From Acidimicrobiaceae bacterium (lineage in GTDB: Bacteria > Actinomycetota > Acidimicrobiia > Acidimicrobiales > Aldehydirespiratoraceae), in contig VXTM01000021.1 of assembly GCA_009837445.1 (NCBI GenBank), positions 182,767 through 225,090 of the forward strand: DNA of 42,324 bases. Reading direction: 5' to 3'. Shown piece by piece: positions 24,224 to 34,212 of the stretch. Position 1 is the stretch's first letter. Every line of letters begins with the position of its first letter. A program made the position numbers and the translations under genes. The notes beneath the pieces were generated by a model. It saw nothing but the letters and a program-made list of their open reading frames with translations. It ran no database searches and had not been told where the DNA came from.

Positions 24224-27200
24224 GCGCGGCGGCCATCACGGCGGCCACCTCGTCGGTGCCCTCGGCCCGGGCCTGCTCGGCGGCCAGCATCACCCGCTTG
24301 TAGTCCATGGGCATGACCTTGACGAAGCTCCGCGAGGCCGAGGCCCAGTCGTCCAGCAGCCGGGCCGCCACCTCGCTGCCGGTCTCATGGCGGTGGCGCT
24401 CCACCCGGTGGCGCAGCCAGACGAAGTCCTCGGCGTCGAGCGGCTCCAGCTCGACCATCTCCGGGTTGACCCGGATTGGAAGCTTGCCCTTGGGGTCGTA
24501 GACGAAGGCGACGCCGCCCGACATCCCCGCCGCGAAGTTGCGGCCCACCGGGCCGAGCACGACGGCCCGCCCGCCGGTCATGTACTCGCAGCCGTGGTCG
24601 CCGACGCCCTCGACGACCGCGGTGGCCCCCGAGTTGCGGACGCAGAACCGCTCCCCCACCAGGCCCCGCAGGTACATCTCGCCGCTGGTGGCCCCGTAGC
24701 CGATCACGTTGCCTGCGATGACGTTGTCCTCGGCCGCGAAGTTGGCGCCGGCCGGCGGCCTGACGACGATGCGGCCACCGGAGAGGCCCTTGCCGACGTA
24801 GTCGTTGGCGTCGCCCTCGAGGCGCAACGTGATGCCCCTGGGCACGAAGGCCCCGAACGAGGTGCCCGCAGAGCCGGTGAAGCTCACCACGATGGTGTCG
24901 TCGGGCAGGCCCCCGGCTCCGTAGCGCCTGGTCACCTCGCTACCGAGCAGGGTCCCCACGGTCCGGTTGACGTTGCGGATCGGGATGTCGATGGTCACCG
25001 GACGGCCGTCGTCGAGCGCGCCCTCGGCCAGCTGGGTGAGGGTCTGGTCCAGGGCCCGGTCGAGGCCGTGGTCCTGCTCGATGCTCTGGTGACGGACCGA
25101 GTCGGGCCCCAGCGGCGGGAGGTGCAGGATGGGCGAGAGGTCCAGGCCGCTCGCCTTCCAGTGGTCGACGGCCTCGGTGGTGTCGAGCAGCTCGACCTGC
25201 CCGACGGCCTCCTCGATGGTGCGGAACCCGAGGGAGGCCAGCAGGGCCCGCACCTCCTCGGCGATGAACTCGAAGAAGGTGACCACGAACTCGGGCTGTC
25301 CCGTGAACTTCTTGCGCAGTTCGGGGTTCTGGGTGGCCACGCCCACCGGGCAGGTGTCGAGGTGGCACACCCGCATCATCACGCAGCCCATCACCACCAG
25401 AGGCGCGGTGGCGAAACCGAACTCCTCGGCGCCCAGCAGCGCGGAGATCACCACGTCGCGGCCGGTCTTGAGCTGGCCGTCGACCTGCACCACGATGCGG
25501 TCCCGAAGGTCGTTGAGCAGCAGCGTCTGCTGGGTCTCGGCCAGACCCAGCTCCCAGGGGGCGCCGGCGTGCTTGATCGAGGTGAGCGGCGAGGCGCCCG
25601 TCCCGCCGTCGTGGCCGGAGATGAGGACCACGTCGGCGTGGGCCTTGGACACCCCGGCGGCGACGGTGCCCACCCCGACCTCGGCCACCAGCTTCACGTG
25701 GATGCGGGCTGCGGGGTTGGCGTTCTTGAGGTCGTGGATGAGCTGGGCCAGGTCCTCGATGGAGTAGATGTCGTGGTGGGGCGGCGGCGAGATGAGCCCG
25801 ACCCCGGGGGTGGAGTGGCGGGTCTTGGCGATCCACGGGTACACCTTGTGGCCCGGAAGCTGGCCGCCTTCGCCGGGCTTGGCTCCCTGGGCCATCTTGA
25901 TCTGGATGTCGTCCGCGTTGACCAGGTATTCGCTGGTCACCCCGAAGCGGCCCGAAGCGGCCTGCTTCACCGCGCTGCGGCGCAGGTCCCCGTTGGGGTC
26001 GCGCACGTAGCGGTCGGCGTCCTCGCCGCCCTCTCCGGTGTTGGACTTGCCCCCGATGCGGTTCATGGCGATGGCCAGGGTCTCGTGGGCTTCCTTGGAG
26101 ATCGAGCCGTAGCTCATGGCGCCGGTAGCGAACCGCTTGACGATCTCTGATACCGGCTCGACCTCCTCGATCGGGACCGGGGGCCGCACGCCGGTGCGGA
26201 ACCGGAACAGCCCCCGCAGCGTGCCGAGCCGGTTCGACTGGTCGTCGACGCGCCGGGTGTACTCCCGGAAGATGTCGAAGCGGCGCTCGCGGGTGGCGTG
26301 CTGCAGCTTGAACACGGTCTCCGGGTTGAACAGGTGGTACTCGCCCTCGCGCCGCCACTGGTACTCGCCGCCGGCCTCGATGGTGCGGTGGGCCCGGCGG
26401 GTCGGGTTGGCGCCGAAGGCCCGCCGGTGACGCACCGCCACCGCGGCCGCGATCTCATCGATGCCGATGCCGCCGAGGCGGCTGGCCGTGCCGGTGAAGT
26501 ACTTGTCCACCAGCTCCGGGCCGAGCCCGATGGCCTCGAAGATCTGGGCGCCCGTGTAGGAGGCCACCGTCGAGATGCCCATCTTGGACATCACCTTGAG
26601 GATCCCCGCGCAGGCGGCCTTGATGAAGTTGCGATGGGCGGCCTCGACCCCGACGGCCGGGTCCAGCCCGTGCAGCCCCTCCGTCGCCATCTGGGTGATC
26701 GTCTCGAAGGCCAGGTAGGGGTTGACGGCGTTGGCGCCGAACCCGAGATGAAGGCACAGGTGGTGCACTTCGCGGGCGTCGCCGGTCTCCGACACCAGGC
26801 CCACCCGGGTGCGGGTGCGCTCCCGCACCAAGTGCTGGTGCACGGCCGAGACGGCCAGCAGCGACGGGATGGGAGCCATCCGCTCGTCGCTGCCCCGGTC
26901 CGACACCACCAGGATGTTGGCACCGGTCGCGATGGCCGCGGAGGCCGCGTTGCACAGGCCGTCCAGAGCCCGGCTGAGGCCGTCACCGCCGTCGGCGACC
27001 ACGAACAGGGCGGGCAGCACCTCGGCGTGGAAGTCCTGGAGTCCGTCAGGCCCGTCGACCTCCACCAGCCGGTCCAGCTCGGCGTCGGTTATGACGGGGC
27101 TGTCGAGGTGCACGGTCCGGCACGACGACGGCTGCGGGTCGAAGAGGTTGCCCTCGGGCCCGACCCGGGCGTACAGCGACGTGACCAGCTCCTCGCGAAT

Positions 27201-28829
27201 CGCGTCGAGCGGCGGGTTGGTCACCTGGGCGAAGAGCTGCTTGAAGAAGTCGTAGATGGGCCGGTTGCGGTCCGACAGCACCGCCGGAGGCGTGTCTGTG
27301 CCCATCGAGCCCAGCGCCTCCTTGCCGTTGACGGCCATGGGGGCTAGCAGCAGCCGGTGCTCCTCGTGGGTGTGCCCGAACACCTGCTGGCGCTGGATCA
27401 GCGAGCCCTCCTCGCGCCGCTGGCGCTCGCGGGCCGGCAGGTCTTCGAGACGGACCAGGTTCTGGTCCAGCCACAGCCCGTAGGGGCGGCCCGAGGCGAG
27501 GCGGTCCTTGATCTCGTCGTCGCGCACGATGCGGCCCTCGGCGGTGTCGATCAGGAACATGCGCCCGGGCTGAAGCCGTCCCTTCTCAACCACCGAGCTC
27601 TGGGGCACGTCGATGACGCCGGTCTCCGAGGCCATCACCACCAGGCCGTCGCTGGTGACCTGGTAGCGGGAGGGACGCAGGCCGTTGCGGTCCAGCACCG
27701 CGCCGATGACGGTGCCATCGGTGAAGGCGATCGAGGCGGGACCGTCCCACGGCTCCATGCGGGTGGCGTGGTACTGGTAGAACGCCGTGCGCTCGGCGCT
27801 CATCTCGGCGTGATGCTCCCACGGCTCGGGGATCATCATCAGCACCGCCTCGGCCATCGAGTAGCCGCCGAGGGTCAGCAGTTCGAGCACCTCGTCGAAG
27901 CCGGCGGTGTCGCTGGCGCCGGGGGTGCAGATCGGGAAGGCCCTCTCGATGCCCTCCAGGTGCGGCGACGACAGCAGGGTCTCGCGGGCCCGCATCCAGT
28001 TGCGGTTGCCGGCGATGGTGTTGATCTCACCGTTGTGGGCGATCATGCGGTAGGGGTGGGCCAGCGGCCACGACGGGAAGGTGTTGGTCGAGAACCGGGA
28101 GTGGACCAGCGCCAGCGCGCTCTCCACCCGTTCGTCACGCAGGTCGGCGTAGAACGACGTGAGCTGACGGGAGATGAGCATCCCCTTGTAGACGAGGGTC
28201 CTGGCGCTGAGGCTCGGGAAGTACACGCCGGTATGGGGCGGCGCGGCGTTGCCCATGGCCGCCTCGTCGTCCTCGGCCGCCGAGTAGCCCGCGCCGCCCG
28301 GCCCGATCTCGTGCTCGATGCGCTTGCGCACGACGTACACCCGCCGGTCCAGCTCGATGCCGGCAAGGTCGTCGCCCGCGATGAACACCTGGCGGAAGCT
28401 CGGCATCGCGGCCCGCGAGCCCGGCCCCAGCACCGACGTGTCGACCGGAACCTCCCGCCATCCGATGACGTGCAGGCCCTCGGCGCGCACGATCCGCTCC
28501 ACCTGCTCGGCGGCCTTCTCGGCGTCGTCGACCGCCTGGGGCAGGAAGCCGATCCCGGTGGCGTACTGCCCCGCCGGCGGCAGCTCATGGTCGACCACGT
28601 CTCGCAGGAAGCGGTCAGGTATCTGGATCAGGATGCCGGCACCGTCACCGGTGAGCGGGTCGGCGCCCAGCGCTCCCCGGTGCTCAAGGTTGCACAGCGC
28701 CTTGACCCCGAGGGCCACCACATCGTGGGATGCCTTGCCGCCGATGTTGCACACGAAGCTGACGCCGCACGAGTCGTGCTCGTTCTGCGGGTCATAGAGG
28801 CCCTGGCGCTGGGCGGGGTCGGCAGCCAT
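24216..28829 (-). CDS. gltB: Glutamate synthase (NADPH) large subunit
   Basis: The catalytic subunit of GOGAT, about 1537 aa from ATG 28829. That start has a GAGGAG ribosome-binding site about 5 nt upstream and leaves a 20-residue propeptide before the nucleophile Cys21 ([10 protein letters not shown]) of the class-II glutamine amidotransferase domain. The frame is open to 28907 but without support. The central and FMN/2-oxoglutarate domains include [10 protein letters not shown] and [19 protein letters not shown]. The 3Fe-4S cysteines are in [15 protein letters not shown]. The C-terminal beta-helix GXGXG domain is complete ([30 protein letters not shown]). No truncation. Operon with gltD. 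Confidence 0.97.
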   Translation of the reverse strand: MAADPAQRQGLYDPQNEHDSCGVSFVCNIGGKASHDVVALGVKALCNLEHRGALGADPLTGDGAGILIQIPDRFLRDVVDHELPPAGQYATGIGFLPQAVDDAEKAAEQVERIVRAEGLHVIGWREVPVDTSVLGPGSRAAMPSFRQVFIAGDDLAGIELDRRVYVVRKRIEHEIGPGGAGYSAAEDDEAAMGNAAPPHTGVYFPSLSARTLVYKGMLISRQLTSFYADLRDERVESALALVHSRFSTNTFPSWPLAHPYRMIAHNGEINTIAGNRNWMRARETLLSSPHLEGIERAFPICTPGASDTAGFDEVLELLTLGGYSMAEAVLMMIPEPWEHHAEMSAERTAFYQYHATRMEPWDGPASIAFTDGTVIGAVLDRNGLRPSRYQVTSDGLVVMASETGVIDVPQSSVVEKGRLQPGRMFLIDTAEGRIVRDDEIKDRLASGRPYGLWLDQNLVRLEDLPARERQRREEGSLIQRQQVFGHTHEEHRLLLAPMAVNGKEALGSMGTDTPPAVLSDRNRPIYDFFKQLFAQVTNPPLDAIREELVTSLYARVGPEGNLFDPQPSSCRTVHLDSPVITDAELDRLVEVDGPDGLQDFHAEVLPALFVVADGGDGLSRALDGLCNAASAAIATGANILVVSDRGSDERMAPIPSLLAVSAVHQHLVRERTRTRVGLVSETGDAREVHHLCLHLGFGANAVNPYLAFETITQMATEGLHGLDPAVGVEAAHRNFIKAACAGILKVMSKMGISTVASYTGAQIFEAIGLGPELVDKYFTGTASRLGGIGIDEIAAAVAVRHRRAFGANPTRRAHRTIEAGGEYQWRREGEYHLFNPETVFKLQHATRERRFDIFREYTRRVDDQSNRLGTLRGLFRFRTGVRPPVPIEEVEPVSEIVKRFATGAMSYGSISKEAHETLAIAMNRIGGKSNTGEGGEDADRYVRDPNGDLRRSAVKQAASGRFGVTSEYLVNADDIQIKMAQGAKPGEGGQLPGHKVYPWIAKTRHSTPGVGLISPPPHHDIYSIEDLAQLIHDLKNANPAARIHVKLVAEVGVGTVAAGVSKAHADVVLISGHDGGTGASPLTSIKHAGAPWELGLAETQQTLLLNDLRDRIVVQVDGQLKTGRDVVISALLGAEEFGFATAPLVVMGCVMMRVCHLDTCPVGVATQNPELRKKFTGQPEFVVTFFEFIAEEVRALLASLGFRTIEEAVGQVELLDTTEAVDHWKASGLDLSPILHLPPLGPDSVRHQSIEQDHGLDRALDQTLTQLAEGALDDGRPVTIDIPIRNVNRTVGTLLGSEVTRRYGAGGLPDDTIVVSFTGSAGTSFGAFVPRGITLRLEGDANDYVGKGLSGGRIVVRPPAGANFAAEDNVIAGNVIGYGATSGEMYLRGLVGERFCVRNSGATAVVEGVGDHGCEYMTGGRAVVLGPVGRNFAAGMSGGVAFVYDPKGKLPIRVNPEMVELEPLDAEDFVWLRHRVERHRHETGSEVAARLLDDWASASRSFVKVMPMDYKRVMLAAEQARAEGTDEVAAVMAAAHG

Positions 28830-28976
28830 CGGTCTCCTCGCGGAGGCTGGATCGTCGTAGGTGGCGTTCCCCGAGCTGATTGTTGGTGCCCGAACCGCGG
28901 CTAGCACGGCAGCGGCAGGGACATCATTGGCCCATCACCGCTCGAAACGCTTGCACCAAGATACCGAGAAACCCCG
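28830..28976. other. Intergenic region upstream of gltB
   Basis: 147 bp between the gltB start and the 3' end of the trkH gene that reads toward it. It should hold the gltB promoter, but I find no convincing -35/-10 pair, TANNNT box at leaderless distance, or palindrome. It is moderately less GC-rich near 28950-28975. Confidence 0.3.
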
Positions 28977-30593
28977 TCATTCGCCCAAATCGAGGCGCCG
29001 CGACAGGTTCTGGAGGGAGAAGCGGCCGCGGCGCACCGCCGCGCTGCCCCGGTCGGCCAGGTTCAGGGCGGCCAGCAGGATCGGGAAGATCTCCAGGCGG
29101 CCGATGACCATCAGAAGCGCCAGCACGAGCCTGGCCGGCTGGCTGAAGGCCGCCGCATAGTTGGACGTGGGGCCGGCCTCGCCCAGCGCCGGGCCCATGT
29201 TCCCCAGCGCCGACACGACCGCCCCCAGGGCGGACTCGAGGTCACCCTCCAGCGCGGTCACGGCCAGCATCCCGCAGATCACCAGCAGGAAGTGGAGCAG
29301 GAAGAAGCCGGCCACCCGCGACACCACCCTCTCGCTGACGATGTCGCGCCCGAGCCGGATCGGGATCACCGCGCTGGGTGTCTGGGTGTGCTGTACGCCC
29401 CGCAGCATCGTCAGCGAGAGCACCCGCATCCGCATCACCTTGATGCCGCCAGAAGTCGAGCCGGTGCAGCCGCCCACCACCATCAGGAACAGCAGCACCA
29501 GCTGGGCCCCGGCCACCCACGTCACGTAGTCGCCGGGCGAGCCCGGTCCGGTGGCGTTGGACAAGCCGGTGCTGGTGCCCAGCGACACCACCGTGAACAC
29601 CGCAGCCCGTATCGACGAGCTCAGCGACAGGTGGTTCTCCAGCCACAGCAGCAGCACGATGACGGTCGCGGCCACGCCCAGCATCGCCAGGTACGTGCGG
29701 AACTCGCTGTTGCGGTGATACGGCACCGTGCGGTTGGCCACCGCCCTCCAGTGCAGCGTGAAGCTGGTGCCCCCCAGGATCATGCACACGATCACCACCG
29801 TCTCGACGGCCACGCTGTCGTAGTGGCCGATCGAGTCCGCGTACGGTGAGAATCCCCCGGTGGCTGCGACCGTGAAGGCGTGGGCCACCGCGTCGTAGAT
29901 CGAGGAGAAGCCATCGGCCACGAAGAAGGCCACCGCGGCGCAGATGGTGAAACCGATGTAGACCATCCACAGCCGCCGGGCGGTCTCGCTCACCCGGGGG
30001 GTGAGGCGATCGGACGACGGCCCGGGCGCCTCAGCTGTGATCAACTCCAGGCCGCCGACACCGAGGAACGGCAGCACCGCCACCGCCAGCACCACCACGC
30101 CCATGCCGCCGTACCAATGGGTGAGCTGGCGGTACATCATCAGGCCGCGGCCGGGCATCTCGAAGTCGGCCAGGACGGTGGAGCCGCTGGCCGAATATCC
30201 CGATGCCGACTCGAACACGCTATTGACGACCTGCTCGACGAAGCCTGCGCCGCCGGTGGCGAACGTGCCGGCCAGAACGAACGGCACCGCGCCCACGCAG
30301 GTGATGGCCACCCATGTCGACGCCACGGTGCTGAAGACGTGGCGCTTGCGGATCTCGCCGGGGCGAGTGAGGTACCACATCAGGCCGCCGGCCGTGCCGG
30401 TCACCAGCCCGGAGACCACCAGCGCAGCGGTGTCCCGCCCGGTGGTGAAGGCCTCCAGCAGCCCGCAGGCCAGCATCCCGACCGACATCGCAGCCAGGGC
30501 GATGCCGATCACGTGCAGCGTCGTCGAGGCGAACCGGCCGCGCAGGGGCGCTCCCGCAGGGCCTGCCGCGGAGAGGACTAGACGTCTAGCCAT
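28977..30593 (-). CDS. trkH: TrkH-family potassium uptake channel subunit (copy 1)
   Basis: A 538-aa membrane protein built of four M1-P-M2 repeats. The pore loops with filter glycines are ESASGYSASGSTV, FTVAATGGFSPY, VSLGTSTGLSN and SALGNMGPALG. HWYGGMGVVVLAVAVLP and GGCTGSTSGGIKVMRM are conserved TrkH segments. The first pore loop (YSASGS) departs from the usual FTTTG. TrkH conducts K+ inward, gated by the TrkA ring. ATG 30593 overlaps the stop of the upstream trkH paralogue by 8 bp, so the three trk genes form one unit. It ends that unit. Confidence 0.93.
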   Translation of the reverse strand: MARRLVLSAAGPAGAPLRGRFASTTLHVIGIALAAMSVGMLACGLLEAFTTGRDTAALVVSGLVTGTAGGLMWYLTRPGEIRKRHVFSTVASTWVAITCVGAVPFVLAGTFATGGAGFVEQVVNSVFESASGYSASGSTVLADFEMPGRGLMMYRQLTHWYGGMGVVVLAVAVLPFLGVGGLELITAEAPGPSSDRLTPRVSETARRLWMVYIGFTICAAVAFFVADGFSSIYDAVAHAFTVAATGGFSPYADSIGHYDSVAVETVVIVCMILGGTSFTLHWRAVANRTVPYHRNSEFRTYLAMLGVAATVIVLLLWLENHLSLSSSIRAAVFTVVSLGTSTGLSNATGPGSPGDYVTWVAGAQLVLLFLMVVGGCTGSTSGGIKVMRMRVLSLTMLRGVQHTQTPSAVIPIRLGRDIVSERVVSRVAGFFLLHFLLVICGMLAVTALEGDLESALGAVVSALGNMGPALGEAGPTSNYAAAFSQPARLVLALLMVIGRLEIFPILLAALNLADRGSAAVRRGRFSLQNLSRRLDLGE

Positions 30594-32190
30594 CGGCGTC
30601 GGCGGATTCCGGACGCGGATCGCGGCGCTGCTCGGCCCGCACCACCAGGAAACGGGACTGCCGGACAGCCGTCCGGTACCAGCGCAGCAACAGGCCCACG
30701 CCGGCCATGAGGGGCGGGATCGACATCCGGCCCGCCATCATCAGCGGCACCAGCGCCAGCCGGCCCGGCCAGTCCAGGCCCTCCAGGCGGCCGAAGGCAC
30801 CGATCTCGCCCATGGCGGGGCCGACGGTGCTGACCGCGCTCACCGATGCCCACACGCTGCCCAGCAGCGACACGCCCGAGATGCCCAGCAGCAGCACGCC
30901 GACCCCGACCAGCGCGACCCAGGCGATCTGATGCCCGCCCAGACGGTCGAGGGTGCGGCGCGACAGGGTCTCGCCGTCGCGCCTCACTAGGATCAGGGCG
31001 TAGGGATCGAGCTGGCGGCGCAGCTCTCCCCCGGCGGAACCCATCAGCAGGCGGGCCCGCATGACCTTCATCCCGCCGCCCGGCGAGCCCATCATCGTCC
31101 CAATCCCGGCCGCGACGAGCATTATCACCGTCGCCGAAGTCCCCCACCCGGTCCAGTCGGCGACCGCAAATCCGGTGGTGCTCATCATCGAGACCGCCAT
31201 GAAGCCGGCTTCTCCCCATCCGATGTCGCGGTGCACGGCCATCGCGGCAGTGGCCACCGCGAGCAGCAGCACGAAGGTCCTGAGCTCCTGGGAGCGCCAC
31301 AGGGGCCGGAGCCTGCCGCGGGCGATCCACCAGATCAGGAAGATCCCCGCGCCCGCGACGAGCATCCCGGCCGCTGCGACCGCTTGGGGGCCGGCGCCGT
31401 AGCCGGCCAGCGAATCGGCCCGTCCGGTGAACCCTCCGGTGGAGGCCGTTCCCAGCCCGAGGACGAGGGCCTCGGTCAGCCCGAGGCCACAGAGCAGGTA
31501 GGCGACCACGCAGGCCGCGGTGAAGCCCCCGTACAGCACGAGCACCCGCCGGGTCCCGACGGAGGCGTTGGGCACGAGGTCCATCCCCCGCCGCCCGGTG
31601 GTGTAGCCGATGAGCGCGGTGGAGCGCAGCACCACCGGCAGGGTCACGACCGCGATCAGGATCGCGATCAGACCTCCCACCCAGCTGGTGACGCCCCTGA
31701 ACAGCAGCACAGTGCGCGACGCCTCGGAGGCGTCGAGCAGGGTGACCGCGGTCGTCGTGAATCCGGCAGCGGACTCCACCAGGGCGTCGTCGAAGCTTCT
31801 CAGCGCGCCCGTGCCCGCGTAGACGGCCGCGCCGAACAGCACCAGCAGCGTCCACAGCAGGCCGATGCCGGCGAAGACCCGGCCCGCGGTAGCCCGCTCC
31901 GGTGCCGCCACCCGCTGTCTCGCGACTGCGGCGACGATCGCGCAGGCGGCCCCCACGCAGGCGAAGGCGACCGCGTCGGCGTTGTCGTCGCCGATGCCGG
32001 CCAGGCCGCAGAGCATGGTCCCCACGCCGACGACGAGCCCGGCATCGACAATCGACGCCAGCGCCCATGAGACGACCCGGGCCGGTGCCTCGTCGGTCCT
32101 GCCGGCGATCAGCGGACGGGTACGATTGAGGCGGCCCCGACGCAGCCTGCCAGCAGCCAGGCGGCTCCCTGCGCCGCCTACTCGTCGCAC
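30586..32190 (-). CDS. TrkH/KtrB-family potassium channel subunit (copy 2, divergent)
   Basis: A 534-aa TrkH homologue clearly different from its neighbour. Pore loops are ESAAGFTTTAVTLL, GLGTASTGGFTGRADS, VSMMSTTGFAVADW and VSTVGPAMGEIG. SWVGGLIAILIAVVTLP and GSPGGGMKVMRAR match the family. GTG 32190 overlaps the end of trkA by 13 bp. The first 35 residues are Arg/Gly-rich, so a GTG at about residue 38 is an alternative start. TrkH proteins usually form homodimers on a TrkA tetramer; two unlike subunits encoded back to back raise the possibility of a heterodimer, which is inference. Confidence 0.9.
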   Translation of the reverse strand: MRRVGGAGSRLAAGRLRRGRLNRTRPLIAGRTDEAPARVVSWALASIVDAGLVVGVGTMLCGLAGIGDDNADAVAFACVGAACAIVAAVARQRVAAPERATAGRVFAGIGLLWTLLVLFGAAVYAGTGALRSFDDALVESAAGFTTTAVTLLDASEASRTVLLFRGVTSWVGGLIAILIAVVTLPVVLRSTALIGYTTGRRGMDLVPNASVGTRRVLVLYGGFTAACVVAYLLCGLGLTEALVLGLGTASTGGFTGRADSLAGYGAGPQAVAAAGMLVAGAGIFLIWWIARGRLRPLWRSQELRTFVLLLAVATAAMAVHRDIGWGEAGFMAVSMMSTTGFAVADWTGWGTSATVIMLVAAGIGTMMGSPGGGMKVMRARLLMGSAGGELRRQLDPYALILVRRDGETLSRRTLDRLGGHQIAWVALVGVGVLLLGISGVSLLGSVWASVSAVSTVGPAMGEIGAFGRLEGLDWPGRLALVPLMMAGRMSIPPLMAGVGLLLRWYRTAVRQSRFLVVRAEQRRDPRPESADADG

Positions 32191-33530
32191 GTCAACAGCT
32201 GGTGGACCTCCCGCACCGAGTCCGGAGTGGCGAAGGCGACCACATGGTCGCGACCCCGCAGCCGGCTCCTGCCTCGGGCGATATGCGGTTTCCCGTCGCG
32301 CACGATGGCCCCGATCAGGATGCCCTTCGGCAGCTTCAGATCCCTCACCAGAGAGTTGTCGGCCGGGCTTCCCTTCTCGACCTCAAGCTCGACCACCTCG
32401 GCGTCGGACTGCAGGAAGGTCGCCACTGCGGCCACGTCGCCGCGCACGAAGCGCATGACGCCGTCGGCGGTGGCGGTTCGGGGCGAAAGGGCCACATCGA
32501 CGCCGGCGGAGTCGAGCAGCGACAGCAGGGCCAGCTTGTGCACCACCGCGATGGTCTCGGTGACGCCCACCGACTTGGCGTAGAGGCAGGCCAGTATGTT
32601 GGCCTCGTCCTCGCCGGTGAGCGCGGCGACGGCATCGAACCGGCCCAGGTCCGCCTCCTCCAGCAGGTCGGCATCGGTGATGTCGCCCTCGAATACCTGC
32701 ACATCGGTCAGGTCCTCGGCCAGCTCCAGGGCCCGCTCGGCGTCGCGCTCGACGATCACCACCTCCACGCCGCGCGCCACCAGCCGGGCCGCGAGGATCT
32801 CGGCCGTGTGGCCCCCGCCCAGCAGTAGCACATGGCGGGCCGTGCCGGTGCCTAGCCCGAGGAGTCTGGCCACCCTGCGACGGGCCCCCCGCTTGCACAC
32901 CACCCGCACCAGATCGCCCTCCATCAACCGGTAGTCGGTGCGGGGAATGTAGGTGGCGTCGCCCCGGGAGATCGATCCGACCATGAACTCCCAGTCGGGC
33001 TCGTACTCGGCCGCCAGGTCCGACAGGCGTCGGCCCACGATTGGGGCGCCGGCCTCGAGGCGGGCCCCGATCACGATGGCCTCCCCCTGGGCCATGACCA
33101 GGATCTCCGATGCCCCCGGGTAGTCGAGCAGGTTGAGGATCCGCTCCGCCGTCTGGCGGTCGGGATCTATGACAAGGTCGGCCCTGAACGCCTGCAGCAA
33201 CTCCGACGAGGCTCTGCTCCGCAGTTCCGCCGACTCGATGCGCACGATGGTCCGCTCCACGCCGTGCTGCTTGGCGATGAGCGACGCCACCAGGTTCACC
33301 TCGTCCTTGCTCGTAACCGACACCACCAAGTCGCAGTTGTCGATCCCCGCATCGGCGAGCACGCTGGGATGGGTGCCGCTGCCCTCTACCGTGAGCACGT
33401 CCAAGTCAGCTGCGACCTGGCGGAGGCGGTGGGCGTCGATGTCGACCACCGACACGTTGTGGCGCTCGTGGCTGAGGCGGGCGGCGACGTAGGAACCGAC
33501 CTCGCCGGCCCCCACGACGATGACATGCAC
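32178..33530 (-). CDS. trkA: Trk potassium uptake system regulatory protein TrkA
   Basis: A 450-aa cytosolic gating protein with two tandem RCK halves. The first Rossmann motif is GAGEVG (residues 7-12), with VVDIDAHRLRQV binding NAD(H)/ATP ribose. The second is LLGGGHTAEILAARL near residue 238. A TrkA-C domain follows each. It is complete, in contrast to one-half KtrA proteins. GTG 33530 starts the frame; upstream AT-rich CTAGAAATTAG could hold a promoter. It is followed directly by two trkH genes. Confidence 0.94.
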   Translation of the reverse strand: MHVIVVGAGEVGSYVAARLSHERHNVSVVDIDAHRLRQVAADLDVLTVEGSGTHPSVLADAGIDNCDLVVSVTSKDEVNLVASLIAKQHGVERTIVRIESAELRSRASSELLQAFRADLVIDPDRQTAERILNLLDYPGASEILVMAQGEAIVIGARLEAGAPIVGRRLSDLAAEYEPDWEFMVGSISRGDATYIPRTDYRLMEGDLVRVVCKRGARRRVARLLGLGTGTARHVLLLGGGHTAEILAARLVARGVEVVIVERDAERALELAEDLTDVQVFEGDITDADLLEEADLGRFDAVAALTGEDEANILACLYAKSVGVTETIAVVHKLALLSLLDSAGVDVALSPRTATADGVMRFVRGDVAAVATFLQSDAEVVELEVEKGSPADNSLVRDLKLPKGILIGAIVRDGKPHIARGRSRLRGRDHVVAFATPDSVREVHQLLTCDE

Positions 33531-33568
33531 GCCTAATTTCTAGCGCCTCGGACCGCCTGCGGGCACGA

Positions 33569-34159
33569 TCAGGCCAGCGGGCCGCCCTCCGCAATGACCA
33601 GGCCGGTTTCGGTGACGACCGCGTCGAGAGGGACGTCCCACGAGTCCCGGGGAACTACGTCGACCTGCTGGAAGGAGTGCGCGACCCCCACGGTCACCGG
33701 CCGGGCCGCATCGGGGGCCAACGCAGCCAGGGCACGGTCGTAGAACCCGCCGCCCTGCCCCAGCCGGTGACAGCCCCCGTCGAAGGCGGTGAGGGGCACC
33801 AGGACGAGGTCGTGGTCGGCGAAGGCCACCACCTCGCCGCCGACCGGCTCGGGAATCCCGAACGCCCCCGGCTCGAGCGTCTGGCCGTCGCGCCAGGCCA
33901 CGAACTCCAGGTCGTCCCCCACCACGCGGGGAAGGGTGAACACCTCGCGGCGCTCGCCGTCCAGGAGCCCGTCGAGGGGAACCTCGCCCCTCACCGCCAG
34001 GTAGGCGGCCACCCGCCGGGCCTCGGCCATCGCCGGCAGCGACTGGAGCCTGCGCCCCACCGCGGCGGAGGCCGCAGCCACATCGGCGGGGCTCAGCCCG
34101 GCCCGCCGGGCCCGCATGGCGGCCCGGAGCCGGGCCTTGGCCTCCGCCACTGAATCCAC
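33569..34159 (-). CDS. 5-formyltetrahydrofolate cyclo-ligase
   Basis: Converts 5-formyl-THF to 5,10-methenyl-THF with ATP, keeping the folate pool active. It is 196 aa from GTG 34159. The family signature LVPLTAFDGGCHRLGQGGGFYDR is intact, and EVFTLPRVVGDDLEFVAW and VAHSFQQVDVVPRDSWDVPLDAVVTE also match. GTG 34159 was chosen over TTG 34180 because a TACTCT box ends 6 nt before it, the same leaderless pattern seen at many starts here. Promoter boxes for this gene and the divergent pyrophosphatase overlap. Confidence 0.93.
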   Translation of the reverse strand: MDSVAEAKARLRAAMRARRAGLSPADVAAASAAVGRRLQSLPAMAEARRVAAYLAVRGEVPLDGLLDGERREVFTLPRVVGDDLEFVAWRDGQTLEPGAFGIPEPVGGEVVAFADHDLVLVPLTAFDGGCHRLGQGGGFYDRALAALAPDAARPVTVGVAHSFQQVDVVPRDSWDVPLDAVVTETGLVIAEGGPLA

Positions 34160-34165
34160 CGCCCA

Positions 34166-34175
34166 AGAGTAGGCT
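34166..34175. promoter_or_regulatory. Overlapping divergent -10 boxes
   Basis: TACTCT (34166-34171, minus, 6 nt before the cyclo-ligase GTG) overlaps TAGGCT (34170-34175, plus, giving about a 30-nt leader for the pyrophosphatase). Polymerase could hardly occupy both boxes at once, so the two promoters may compete. Confidence 0.4.
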
Positions 34176-34212
34176 CGCAAAGTTCTACGCCTTCACTGAA
34201 GGGAGCAGACTC

